Shown one piece after another: positions 46,360 to 58,683 of a stretch of DNA of 64,000 nt. Origin of the DNA: Laccaria trichodermophora (lineage: Eukaryota; Basidiomycota; Agaricomycetes; Agaricales; Hydnangiaceae). Below the pieces are notes generated by a model, which had not been told where the DNA came from, searched no databases, and was given only the letters and a program-made list of their open reading frames with translations. Made by a program: the position numbers and the translations under genes. The stretch covers positions 1,426,001 to 1,490,000 of the forward strand of contig JACTVC010000001.1 in the NCBI GenBank assembly GCA_018417955.1, given 5' to 3'. The stretch's first letter is position 1, and each line of letters begins with the position of its first letter.

Positions 46360-47133
46360 TTAAAGCTTGAGGACACCAGGGACGATCTCAATCCAATACC
46401 TATCATCACAGCAAACCCATCAGCTCATTCAAAGCACAAAAAGAGACAACGAACCCATCAGGATCCAAAATGAACGCAATATGTCTCATCTTCCCATCGC
46501 TAGGTCTTTTCTTAAACGCAACACCAAGCCGCTCAAACCGCTCGCAGGCCTTTTCGACATCATCGACGGTGATCGCGATATGCCCGAAGCCTCGACCTGG
46601 ATCGGTGTTGCCGTTGGAGTAGCCTTGGAAGTTGGGGTCTGATTCGGTTCCGTGGTTGTGGGTTAGTTCTAGGACACCTGTATGGGTTTGGTAAGAGAGG
46701 GTAGAGTACAGGATGGGGATGGAGGAAGCTTAGCTTGCCTTCGCGAGAGAAGCGGGTTTGTTCTTTCTCTTCTGCGGTGAGATCTTTACCATCGTGGTTG
46801 AATGCGAGGAAGTAGAGAGTGAAATCCGAAAATTCCTTGACTGAGTTGAGGGAGGGAGGGGTTAAATGATGACGTCCGGAGAGATTGAGGGGTATAACAT
46901 ACCCGAGAGAAGATCCATCCCGAGGACCTGGGACGACGGGTTTATGGCGAAATTATTCTGAATTCCGAGTGCTACTCACATCTTGATAGAACGCAAGAGA
47001 CACCTTTGGGTCTTTGACCCTCAGCATGGTGTGATTGAACTGGATCCGGGAGTCGTGCATTAGAGATCATCGGCATTCAGTGGGTGAAGCTCAAACTTAC
47101 TTTGAAGCTTGCCGTTTCTGCTGTACGCGGCAT
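46360..47133 (-). CDS. GLO1: Glyoxalase I (lactoylglutathione lyase)
   Basis: Exons on the minus strand are 47133-47101, 47039-46980, 46927-46903, 46840-46739, 46677-46455 and 46399-46360. Family blocks are [77 protein letters not shown] and [16 protein letters not shown]. Metal ligands of this fold are the first His of NHTM, the Glu of LELTHN, the His of GHIAI and the Glu of YWIEI, all present. The enzyme isomerises the methylglyoxal-glutathione hemithioacetal to S-lactoylglutathione. The intron after 46739 starts with GC (GCAAGC), a GC-AG intron shared with the pseudogene copy. The protein appears to be a single-domain form. Confidence 0.92.
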
Positions 47134-47891
47134 CGTGGTTGGAGATTGGGACAGATATCGAGATTCTGAAACTTGGGTTCTTGTATTACTTCAAGTTACC
47201 GACATTACCAAAAAAATCTTGAGAATTCAAGGTCGCCTCAGCCTACAATCATTTTCAGCATAAATGTTATAACGTACCTAATGACATTTTTCTGGGAATC
47301 CAGAGGGGTCTTGAGCAGCAGACGAACCATGGTCCATGATTGTAGTGCGTTGAAGGGATCCGAATTTTGCCAAGGGTTATCACTTTATTTACATAATTCT
47401 TTTATGGCCACGTGGACTGTGATCGGCTAATTATGAACGTGTTACCTAAATGGTATTCACCCCGCTCCTAACTTAACCTTTGACCAACACTGTCGTGGGC
47501 CGTGGCTATCTACTGCGTTCTATAAATCGCAAAACGGGAGATGTTATAACAGTCTGAGCACGGCAATTCACGTTCGGTTGGGATCCTATCTATGGTGTAC
47601 TTTGCACATGCCTTGGACCATGCCGTAGGAGGTGTGTAACGTCTTTTTTTTTTTAATCAGCAACTGTATTCTGAAGTTCAAGTCTAGGTGATCTTTCGGA
47701 ATCATGTCTGAGGACCACCCAAGAGGGCATCATGGCGGGTCTGTTTGAAGAAGGGTGTTTTTTTGGATGCCCATAGACCTGCCAATGCAAGCGCCTGCTG
47801 CTTCCTGCTGGTTGGCTTCACAACGACTGCAATATCGTTCCTATTCTTTTATGACCGTTGGCCCATGCAGCCGACGTCTTAATGAGAGGGA
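47134..47891. other. Intergenic, upstream of glyoxalase I
   Basis: This is the promoter region of the glyoxalase gene, with no further gene recognised. Confidence 0.4.
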
Positions 47892-47899
47892 TATCCACC

Positions 47900-48242
47900 A
47901 GGACCCCCGGCAATAGCAGAAAAGGCCTGATCCCGAAAATTGGGTTTTTGTCCGGACGCCTCTGCACCAAATTTGTCCGGACTGGACCTGGCCTACTACA
48001 CCCCAATCTCAAAAATTTGTCCGGACGGCCAGATCAGGGTAATTTTTCCCCCACAAATGTCCCACAATTATGCCCAAATACCGGCTGGGAGGCTTTTTTT
48101 TAGACATCTCGTCGATTTTGTCCGGACTCTGGCTCTGGGCAGTTTCGAATTTTGTCCGGATTGGCCCCCAGCTGTAGGGCCTAAAATCCACATTTTTTGT
48201 CCGGATCGGGACCAGGGCTTTTCTGCTATTGCCGGGGGTCCT
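47900..48242. mobile_element. MITE (343 bp) with 8-bp TSD and TTTGTCCGGA repeats
   Basis: Its ends are AGGACCCCCGGCAATAGCAG and the exact complement, about 25 bp long. The 8-bp repeat TATCCACC flanks it at 47892-47899 and 48243-48250. Inside are about seven TTTGTCCGGA words, mostly in one orientation. The 8-bp duplication suggests a hAT-like element. It is non-coding and, with nearly perfect TIRs, looks young. Confidence 0.88.
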
Positions 48243-48250
48243 TATCCACC

Positions 48251-49014
48251 TCAGCAACAAACTTTCATAGATCACAAAAAATTCTAAGGTGAGTGCCCCA
48301 AACGGCTTCAAATGTTGATCTAAGTCCGTTTAATATTCTCCCAGTCATTTGCGCGCACATCATGACGTGGCCTGCTTTGGCGTTTGTCTTATTCCCACCT
48401 GCCGCGTGTTATGCCTCATGCTATGCCTCGTTGGTTATGCCATCGATATTGGTGCAGACCAAGTGCAGACACTTTTCCGGGCAGCCGAGATACCGGTCTC
48501 TATCTTTGGAGACTGGGGTATTTGTCCTTTGACGCCGGCATCTAATGGAGATGCCCTGCGATTTGCTTGGTTTATCTACCTTCTTTCCCGGTCCTCGAGG
48601 CGTCCTTTCGCCTTCTCATTGGCCGCTGACTCTTGAAAATCCGGTCAGATCTCCTTTCGAAGAACCTTCCTCTCCCACCTGACTCACTCATATCAATGAA
48701 GGCTGACATACATATCTACAAAATGTCATCTGATGCCGATATCGCGTCTCTTCGTGGGGAGGTTGCGTGCGCCTCCCGTCATTCTTGACCAACATTGATC
48801 AGATCTCTATGCACATCTATCATTCGCTGGCCTACCCCAACATCATGCTGGATTTTCTCGTGGCCTCGCGTTCTTTGGGATCTTTCTGGGAATCCCGTGA
48901 CTGACGCGTCGGATGACCATCGGAGGTCTTGCCGGAATTCAATCTCCGTATGAAAACGCGTTTACACAACAAACGCGCAGCACGTGATGCCTTCTCTTAT
49001 CACCCTCAACGGCC
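48251..49014. other. Intergenic, upstream of the disordered protein gene
   Basis: There is no domain-bearing frame. CACGTG at 48981 and the region just before 49015 are likely promoter sequence. Confidence 0.4.
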
Positions 49015-51629
49015 ATGTCCAGTCGACTTCCTCCACTTTCTGCCTACAACAACATACACAGAAAACGCACCTCTACGCCAGATATTAATCTCCCCCCATT
49101 GTCGAGCTGGTCGAGCAGCTACGGCGACTACAATGACTTCTCTTCATCACCACCACGGTCGTCACCCCCCAGGACACCCTTGTCCTCGAGATACGCCCAC
49201 AGCTATACACACATAGTATCTGCTTCACGAGTGGGTTCAGACATCCGTTTTCGTGGTTCAAGCGAGTTTTCAGACGATTTGGCGGCATCTTGGGACCGAC
49301 CATTCCACCCTATTGCGCATACAGCGAGCAGCTACCCTACCAACGGCCACAAAACAATATCCGACGGAGAGGATCACTTTCCTCCCTCCTCGGAATACGA
49401 CGCATCGGAAAACTATCAGGAGGTAGATTCCTCTCTCCCCGATCTGGACTCAGACCACTCCAGCAACAGCGCAGCTTACCATAGCCCCGTCTTTCCAATG
49501 GACAGTGACGATGAACAGGAGGATGAGGGCGAAGGGTATAGTTTTGGTGATGGGGGTCTGCGGGCAACGTTTTTCAGGACTTCTGCGGAGCGTGGACGGT
49601 GGAGGAGTGATCCTGTACCGTACAAGCCGTCTGCGGTTGCTCTGCTTCAGATCCGCAAATCTGCCCCAACGATATCGCGAGTGCCAACACCCACCTCGAA
49701 AATAGGTTCACGGCCTGCCTCGGAACCATTGCCTCCAACCTCTAGCCACGGCGATCAGGATATATCAGGTGTTGATGACTTTGAGGCATCACGCTCAACG
49801 TTCACCGTGCCCTTTCCCGATGAAGGTGTTCGCGAGGCAAGTTCACCGCATACATTACCTTCTTTGACAAGCGATAGGGAGAGCACCTCTGATCCGGAGG
49901 AACAAGACTATCGCGCCCCATCTTCACCTCTTCCCTCTTCCTCTCCGCCTCTATCGCCAATGTCTATCTCGGTATCAGCGATATCGAGATCGGTCTCGCC
50001 TTTGGTCCTTGCACCTTCTTCTCCGTTGCTTGGTACCTCTTCTCCAGTAGAGGTTCACTCCGCTATCCTTCATGTGCAAGACAATACACTTGCGGAAAAC
50101 GCTGAATGTGGGGTCGAACCTTCCGATGACATGATCCAAGCGTCTGACAGGCCCTCCACACTTGGGATGCTGATGAATGTGGATATGGTAAGTTCCATTA
50201 GTGTTTTTTTGTTTGGTGTTTTGACCCACTCGGATCTTGCAGCCTACTATGCCGACTCCGCGCCCAGCCCCAATTCACTCTGATTTACCCACACCCATAC
50301 CCACGCTCGCAGAGTTGGAAATGCCGGTCAGAGCGGCGATTACTTCTCTGGAAGCAGAGTCAAGCCACGAGGTGTTAATCGATGAAGAACTCTGTCACAA
50401 GACAAAGTCCGTCTCTTCGCCACCTTCGCCATCAAATCCTCTCCTAGTCATCGTTCCCTCTCAATCACCCTTTCTAATTAATGATTCCTCAGTGCCCGAC
50501 GTTCTCGACCTATTTGCTAATGACGTCAATATTGTTCAGGGAAGTTCAAAAGAAGCTATATGCCCCACCTCACCACTGCTCGAACCACTTACGCCCCTCG
50601 CTGAGGACGAGGACACCATGTCTGTCGTCCAAATGGATTCGCAAAGGGATAACGGCAAAGCTAAGGAGGTCGACAAGGATGGCAAAACGCCGAGGGTGAA
50701 AGATAAGAATGGCGCTTTGACTCAAGGCAATCATCTGCGCAAGGAGGAGGCAAAGTCTACCATCCCAGTCACATCAGAAAAGCGGAAGAAAGATTCGACG
50801 CACGACAAGGTGGCTGATGGACAAGTGAAGAAGAGGCAGAAAACAGAGACCGTTGAGGATGCTTCTTCGTCTACTACCAAGCATGCTCTTACAAAAAGTG
50901 CGCGATCGGAAAGCATCAAGAAGCAAGGCAAGCGTCGGAAGACTCTTGAATATCAGGACGACACTGATCCAACCGATCTTGATCCGGCGCCAAAAGCCAA
51001 GAAGCAGAAACGAGAGGATGACAAGCCTCAAGCTCACAAGAAGGACTCCTCTTCTTTCACCGGCCCCTCGTTGTCAACCTCTCTCCCTTCCTCCCAGTCG
51101 AAACCCAAATCGAGCTCAACGGTTCATGCAGAGGCCAGGTCTGCAGCTGACGACCCTGAGACTCGGGAAATCGTAGGGATGCTCATTGAAACTATGGCTA
51201 CCTCTCGCGCATCTTCTCTGGCGATATCCTCTCTCTACAAGTCTGTCATGCAGAGCCGACCGTCACTTAAAACACAAAGGACCGAAAAGGAGTGGATGGG
51301 CGTTTTCAAACGTGTGCTGAACATATTCAGTGGAGGCGGGATGGGCGGTGTGTTTGGTAAGGTGGAGAGTAGTGGCAAGGTACGTTGTATCTCCTCTTTC
51401 ATTTCTCTCCGTGATTGACGGTTCTTGACAAACGTAGGACGATTCCGGGCGCTCACTTGAAGCCCAGTGGTTTTACGTTCCCGAGATGGACGAAGACCAA
51501 GAACGAGCGACGTTGATTCGTAGTATGATGCCGCGGCCTGCAAAGCGGACTGAGACGAAGAAGTATAAGCAGTACTATTGGCGGCCGCTGGATAAGATCT
51601 CGAGGTGGGATCCGGAGGACGATCTCTAA
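49015..51629 (+). CDS. Large disordered protein with conserved C-terminal motif, unknown function
   Basis: Exons are 49015-50187, 50243-51379 and 51438-51629 (about 830 residues). Most of the protein is Ser/Pro/Asp-rich and predicted disordered. The middle has lysine-rich nuclear-localisation-like runs (KKRQKTE, KQGKRRKTLE, KAKKQKRED). The folded part is C-terminal: REIVGMLIETMATSRASSLA, YKSVMQSRPSLKTQRTEKEW, then QWFYVPEMDEDQERATLI and MMPRPAKRTETKKYKQYYW. A nuclear, possibly chromatin- or transcription-linked protein is an inference from composition only. The conserved tail suggests an orthologous family within agaricomycetes rather than a lineage-specific gene. Confidence 0.75.
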
Positions 51630-52068
51630 TGCCCTCTTTTCATTCCCCATCTGCTATGGAGATGTGGATGGATTGTACTTATGGCGGAATACGACCCGCT
51701 TGAATCGTCGTTTCTAATTTGGATGAACACTCATTCCTTTCCTCTTTTTTTCTGACATTCTTTGGTGTTGCTCTGCTTATCTACACCTCGGGCGCAGACT
51801 TCAGCTTTTGTGCAGAGGCTGCTGCCCCTTTAACGCTAATATTATTCCACTTCGCTTCGCTTATTCTTTGTTCTGTTGGTCATCCAATGTGAATCGTGCT
51901 TCATCTTTTTTCTCTCATTTAGGTTGGCGCTTGAATAAAAGGGCTATTTGCCTACTACATTCCAGATGACTGACTCTCAGCTGCTCGCTGGTGAGAAACA
52001 TTCAAACAACAAAAGTTTCACCACGACCACATCCGAACTGTTCGGCATCGTGCGACTACCCTCCACTC
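51630..52068. other. Intergenic region
   Basis: 3' flank of the disordered protein gene and promoter of the beta-mannosidase gene; no further feature is seen. Confidence 0.4.
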
Positions 52069-55000
52069 ATGATTCTTCTCTTCCTATTCTCTATCGCACT
52101 TCGCGGGGTTGTTGGAGACAAATTTGATCTTTCAAACTTGAATTGGACTCTGAAGAATGACAACAAGTCTATCATCATTCCGGCTCAGATTCCTTCGCAG
52201 GTACACCTTGATCTTTTCAAGGCGGGCGTCATTACGGATCCACTCATCGACATCAACGGTACGCATCAACCTCACAGCCTTATCCAATGGAATTGTGTCA
52301 TTTATTGTTGACAGATTTCACACAACGATGGATTGTCTATGATAATTGGACATATACAGCCGATCTGACTCCCTTTCTCGATACTTTGACGTCAACAACG
52401 CGGTTACCTGAAAGCGTTTTGCTCGTTGCCTATGGTCTTGACACTATCGCCAACATTGCTCGTAAATTTCACAGAGAAACTGATTCTTATTTATTTACCT
52501 TTGATCGTCAGGCACTTTTCGGCCACCCAGTTTCATGGGTCGACAATCAGTTTCGACAATATGTTTTCGACATCACCGACTTGATTTTATCGAGCGACAA
52601 CCGACTTGAAGAAGGGGGCATGAACATCACGTTTTCGTTTGAATCTGCGTTTTATTATGGTCGGAATGTCAGTGCTAGACCTGACGCTGAGACGTTCCCT
52701 GGAAAAAATGGCGATGTACCTGCACTTCCTCTTTTCAGGTCGCGAATAACTCAGTTGGCTAATGATGCCTATTTTGCAGTTTGTGTTCCCTGGAATTCGG
52801 TATTGGATGCGAAAGGTTCCGTGCGACTTTGGTTGGGATTGGGTTCGTGGTTATTTCCATCTTCAATATATCACTTACGAAGATCGCTCGCAATGAAGGG
52901 TCCAGCATTTGTTCCAAGTGGAATATATAAGCAAGCGTTTCTCATCACTTTGCTTTCCCCACCTGACATTGCTTTGGAAATGGACGCCAAAGAAGCGGTT
53001 TTCGCCTCATCGGCATCTAGTATCCCTACCACCGATATGCTATTCGTTGAGGAGGCGTCGTTGGACATCTACAAAGTCGGACAATCATCCGCGGTACCTC
53101 CAGACGAGAGTGCGGATTGGCTTGTCAACGTTTCTCTCTCCGTACGATCGGCATCAACATTTTGGAATCCAAAGCTAGCCATTGCTTTACCTGAGCTTGG
53201 TCTGATATCAGAGACCGCCTTTTTGCCGTCTATCGTCAAAAATACGACGAGCCCTACGTGGTTACAACTTTCTTGGACGATTCCTGACTCGGCAGTTGAG
53301 CGGTGGTATCCTCACAACCTCGGCCAACCCAGACTTTACAACATCACGATATCTTTGGATCTATGCCCGACCAGCGAGGGATGTGCTCCGTTAGTACTCA
53401 CTATCCCAACTGGCTTTCGTACCATTCAGTTGGTACAGAATTCTTATTCGCATGAAGATGTAAGAGAGCGAGGCATCACACCTGGGGATCAATGGCACTT
53501 CAAAGTCAACGGCGTGGACACGTACATTATGGGGAGTAATCTTGTTCCTTTCGACCCGTTTTACAGCCGCGTCACGGACGACAAAGTCCGATGGATTCTT
53601 GAGAGTGCGGTGAAGAGTGGACAAAATATGGTATATGGTTTTAAGCTCCCTTTGGACATACTACACTGAAAACGAGTTTTAGATACGCGTATGGGGAGGC
53701 GGAATTTACCAACCTTCTAGCTCAGACGTCTCAGGTGGAGGATATAATTTTTATTCCGTTTGCGATGAGCTGGGGATTCTCGTTTGGTCGGAATTGATAT
53801 TTTCTGACGCTCTCCAACCGATCAACGATTTTCTCCTCGAAACGATCGAGCCAGAAGTCCGTCGGAACGCCAGAAGAATAAACAGACATCCCAGCAATGC
53901 ACAATGGGCGGGCGGTAATGAAATTGAAGGCATCGCACTTTGGACAGAGAAGTACGTTCCTAATGGGAAACATTATTTGAATGAAGTAGGTCGTTTATTA
54001 GCCAGAGTCAGACGAGGTTTTGATGGATTGATTTAGTTTCTTGCGCTCTTTCAGGGATTCTTGCACGACATTGTTGTGTCAGAGACGCATTCCGTACGGC
54101 CCCTCTATTGCAAAATAAATATATCGATTCCATCCTGCTTTTTTAGGTCCCATATACCGGCTGTTCAACAACCAAGGGAGTTCTGAGCCTTGATCCATAC
54201 ACTCTGAGATTAAACAATGGAACTCCGGGACACATCTATGGCAACAGCGGTCAGCTTTTTTCCCCCGCCTACCACCATATCTCACAATTGAAATAATTTT
54301 TAGAGCGCTTCAATTACGATGCTTCCCTGGCCTTTGACTATAATACGTTCCCTGTTTCTCGGTTTGTTACTTCTTTTGCAGTCACTTTCTCTTTTTATTG
54401 ACTGGGCAGATTCATCAATGAGTTTGGGTGAGAACCTTATTCTGTGCCCCCATTTGATGTTTATGATTGGACAAGATATCACTCCATGCCATCTTTCTAC
54501 ACCTGGGAGGAAGTCTTGACCTCGCGTGACGACTTTCTCTTCAACTCGACTGTTGTGCTGTCGCGGAACCGTCACCCGCCACCAGGAGATCTCACTTTTC
54601 CCAACCCAAATGCGCACGAAGGCCATCATCAGATGTCCAGTGCCGTGAAACGCTGGTTGCCGTCGCCGTCCAAAAAATTATCAAACGAGACCTTTGCGCA
54701 ATGGTGCTGGAGCACTCAGGTCTTTCAGGCCATGACCATAACTTCGCAAGTTGCGTGGTATCGGCGCGGTGCCGGTCAAGGCGAAAATAATATGGGTGCT
54801 CTCGTTTGGCAATTGAACGATATCTGGCAAGGTGTAAGCTGGTCTAGCATTGAATACTCTGGGCGATGGAAGGTCTTGCATTATGGTCTAACAAATTCTT
54901 TCTCCGCGGTCGTCGTCAATGCGTTTTGGACTCCGGAGAACGAAACCCTACAAGTACTCGTCACATCCGATCGCTTCAATTATATCAGTGGAACTGCTCA

Positions 55001-55629
55001 GCTAACGTGGTATGATTGGTACGGAAACGAACTGTCCTCTTGCGTGTACCATTTCTCTGTCCCGCCCCTCAACAACACGGTTTTGATGAACGTCACTGGG
55101 TTAGCTTCCATTCTACCATATGGAAAAAATCCCTCAGAGGTGTGGATGCTCCTGAATTCAACGGCCAAAGTCGACAATAAAATTGTAACGAGCGAGCAAC
55201 ATGTAGGTAATTTATTATTCGGTCGTTAGTCCAGACTTACCAGGCAGGAAAAATGGAGTTTACACCAATTTCACTTGCGAAGGCGGCCATCGTCGATCCG
55301 AAAATCAGTATGTACGTCGCGGACGACCTGCAGATTACGCTCTCGGCCAAAGGTGGGGTAGCTCCTTGGACTTGGGTCGATCACCCGTTAGGCACAGTCG
55401 GCGTTTTCGTAGACGCCGTCACTGGAAAACCAACAAATGGATTTTATCTTATCCCTGGAGTTGATCGCACTTGTGAGTGCACCCACGTACTCGGGGTGGC
55501 GGATTGGCATAGCTTACGCGAACCACAGTGAAATTTATTCTCCATGGACCCCCTTTTGCGCGTGACAAAAGGAATTTTAGCACTGAGGATTTTGTGATTC
55601 GCTCAATATGGAACAACATGCGTACGTAG
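52069..55629 (+). CDS. Secreted beta-mannosidase, GH2 family
   Basis: The start at 52069 opens a signal peptide (MILLFLFSIALRGVVG). The GH2 sugar-binding domain begins LSNLNWTLKND and PAQIPSQVHLDLFKAG. The TIM-barrel part includes IRVWGGGIYQPSS, DELGILVWSELIFSDA, and WAGGNEIEG with the acid/base glutamate. The nucleophile region NEFGYHSMPSF is restored by an intron at about 54,429-54,470 whose GT-AG borders give GAG TTT GGA TAT. Later blocks are WQLNDIWQGVSWSSIEYSGRWK and many N-glycosylation sequons. The enzyme removes terminal beta-1,4-mannose from manno-oligosaccharides in plant cell-wall breakdown. One region at about 52,450-52,510 may hide an intron that could not be placed in frame. The stop is TAG at 55627-55629. 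Confidence 0.9.
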
Positions 55630-56230
55630 ACCAATATATGAAATGACTGCGAAAAAGTCACACCACTCGTATGTGTCCTGAAATTTAATCAGCACAATTG
55701 CCAGCTTTTGTCAGGAGTGAGGCACTCAGGCTGGCCCGGGGGCTCAGGGAGAACTTACACTACTTATCGGGGCGACGAGAAAAATGTCGGACTCTTGCCG
55801 CTAGCACCCCCCTGTCACCGGTTAGTACGCAGAAAGGAGGTCTTGAGAATCATTGAGTTGATGGTGTACATCAAGTGTACATTAAATATTCGTTTGTTTG
55901 TGAGTGGGATGTCTAATTTTGGACTTCACGTGATCACGCACGATTGGAATCGATATTACGCTCGAACTTTGGAACACTGCTTTCAAGTCGCGGAACGTAG
56001 ATCCCGCATACAGGGTGGTCCGCAATGGGGTCGATTTTTTTCTGTGCGCAGCAATGAACAGCCTACAATCAACGTCATCTTGGCCAAGATGAAGTGGCAG
56101 AGCAAGGAATCTCGAAGTACATAAAACCAACATAAACCGCGGGAAACCAACCGAAAACGCTTACTTCCTTATGTAGGAGTCAGGGCCACCTTCAACCAGC
56201 CTTCGCCTGCACCTACCTGCACTTACCACC
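55630..56230. other. Intergenic between beta-mannosidase and aldehyde dehydrogenase
   Basis: No gene is recognised. A stretch at 55,905-55,950 (TTTGGACTTCACGTGATCACGC) reappears in diverged form near 59,703-59,730, part of a partial segmental duplication. Confidence 0.45.
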
Positions 56231-58365
56231 ATGCCCGAGCTCGCGTATACCCCCATTGACGAAATTGAAAAGGTGCCAGACCACAATCTTCCTTTAACCT
56301 GCAAATGTTGACCTCCCAATATGTAGATTCATGCGGAACTTCGCGCAGGTTTCCGCTCGGGAAAGCTCAGACCGATAGAGTACCGCAAGTACCAACTCCT
56401 CCAGCTTATATATCTTATCAAGGACAACGCGGACCGTTTCGAGGAGGCGCTCAAGTTGGATTTGGGTAAACCACCTCTCGAGAGCCGGTTGTACGTTGAA
56501 TCTATCCTTTTCTTTTGCAATTTCTTGATACCTCTCAAAGCCTCGAGATTAATGCTGTAATCAGCGAAACCTACGTGGCCTACAAAGGTGTAGACAAATG
56601 GGCAAAACCGGAGAAGCCACCGTTCAGCTTGAATTTTGCTCCTATGAGGCCTGTCGTGTACAAGACGCCCAAGGGCGTCGTGCTTATCATCAGCCCATTT
56701 AACTATCCTCTGTGGTTAGTTGTTATTCCTTTGGTTTGTAAGCTTTCGCTGTTTCAGACAAGTTGATCCTGACAGTACGGCTTAGGCAGGAGCGCTGGCG
56801 GCGGGGAACGCGGTTCTACTCAAACTATCAGAGTCAAGTCCGGCAACGAGCGCTCTCCTCGCAGAACTCGTACCCAAGTACTTAGACCCGAGTCTTGTGA
56901 GAGTTGTCAACGGTGCTGTCGCAGAGACAACTAAGGTACTTCCAACGTTCTGGCCTCCTAACGTTATCTGATACCCTTCACCAGATCCTTGAATTGCCCT
57001 GGGATCACAGTATGTATTCCCTTAACTTGTGCATATGCCGTTCTCATCTTTTGGCCAGTCCTTTATACAGGTGGAGGACGCGTCGGACGCATCGTTGCCG
57101 CTGCTGCCGCCAAGCATCTTACCCCTGTTACCCTTGAGCTAGGCGGCAAATCCCCTGTCATCATCGACCCGAAATGTGACTTGAAAACGGCGGCGAAACG
57201 TATCTTATGGGGAAAGGTGGTCAACTCCGGTCAAACCTGTGCTGCTCCAGATTACGTCCTCGTCCCACGAGCGTTCCAAGATACCTTTGTTCAGGCTTTA
57301 AAGGAAACATACGAATCTTTCTACCCCGAGTCTCCCAAGGCCCCTGGGGTGTTTTCACGCATTGTGACGCCGCAAGCTTTCAACAGAGTGAAATCCCTCT
57401 TGGACAACACCAAGGGTGAGATTGTGTTTGGAGGCGAGACGGATGCGGAGACCAAGTTCATTGCGCCTACTGTTATCAAGAACGTTTCTGCGGACGATTC
57501 TCTTATGAGTGAAGAAATCTTTGGGCCATTGTTGCCAATCATCCCTGTGGAGGATGTGGATGAGGCCATCCGTTTTGTGAATGAGCGGTGAGTAGCTTTT
57601 TGCATTACACTGTTAGAAACGGTGCTGATGTGAGTACAGTGACCACCCACTCGTGTTATACGTCTTCTCTCAAGATGCCGCATTCAAGGCCAAGGGTGAG
57701 TGGGTTTTGATTCTTTCCTTTCATAGTGATGAAGTCTCGCTTGTAGTTTTCGAGAGTACGCAGAGTGGTGCATGCGTTGCCAACGAGACTCTCATTTACC
57801 TTGGTGGTAAGGCATCCTCTATTGCCGACAGATTCTAATAATTGAGTGAATGTTGCGTAGCTGACGGGCTACCTGTCGGTGGTATTGGCGCGAGTGGAAG
57901 TGAGTGCTTACAAGTAGACCTTTGTTGTTGGTTTTCCTGACGCGATCATGTTAACAGCTGGCGCACACAAGGGAAAGTTTGGCTTTGACACATTCACACA
58001 TCACAGGGCATCGTTAGACTCACCCAGCTGGTCCGTCCTCATCTATGTCAATCTACTCCTAGGCTGACTTCATCTGGTTCAGGATTGATATGTTTCTCAA
58101 GTTCCGATACCCCCCTTATAACGTCAGCTGTCCTTCCGTCTTTCCTGTTTGCTAACGCGCTTAAACTTTGGCTCAGGGCGACAAACTGAAAACAACGGGC
58201 ATGTTTCTGCCAAGTGTGCCCGCAAGGCCGACTGGTCCTCCTGCGGCGTCTGTCACTTCTAAATGGTGGAACAAATGGTTTCTTTTTGCCTTGGTCGCTG
58301 CTATCGCTGGTGGGCTGACGAACCGCGCTAAGATTCTTAGTGGTGTTTCCCAAGCAAGTGGATAG
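56231..58365 (+). CDS. Fatty aldehyde dehydrogenase (ALDH3 type), tail-anchored
   Basis: The first exon is short ([14 protein letters not shown]), followed by several GT-AG introns. Blocks are [85 protein letters not shown] and [15 protein letters not shown]. The last holds the catalytic cysteine, and the glutamate of ELGGKSP is the general base. Near the end are [20 protein letters not shown] and a hydrophobic tail ([13 protein letters not shown]) that would anchor it in the ER, mitochondrial or lipid-droplet membrane, as in Hfd1/ALDH3A2. It oxidises long-chain aldehydes to fatty acids with NAD(P)+. The stop is TAG at 58363-58365. Confidence 0.93.
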
Positions 58366-58520
58366 TTTATTTCTGATGGTTTAAGACGAACTCGAAAGAA
58401 TGAAGGTTTTGATCTGTCGAGTATAAAAATTCGAGTCTGTGCTTATTTCGTGCGATTGCTTCTCGTTTTCGGTCTGAAGAATCCGCTGGTTCGCATTTAG
58501 AGGATCAGGATACTGATGAT

Positions 58521-58654
58521 GTCTTGCATTATGGTCTAACAAATTGTTTCTCCGCGGGAGTCGTCAACGCGTTTTGGACACCGGGGAACAAAACGCTTCA
58601 AATACTCGTCACATCCGAACGCTTCAATGATATCAATGGAACAGCTCAGCTAAC
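58521..58654 (+). pseudogene. 134-bp duplicated fragment of the beta-mannosidase gene
   Basis: The fragment aligns without gaps to 54873-55006 of the GH2 gene (GTCTTGCATTATGGTCTAAC at both starts, ending GCTCAGCTAAC) with scattered substitutions. It lies downstream of the aldehyde dehydrogenase and carries no start or splice context. Confidence 0.9.
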
Positions 58655-58683
58655 AACTTTGAGAGAATAATACCAAGGACATG

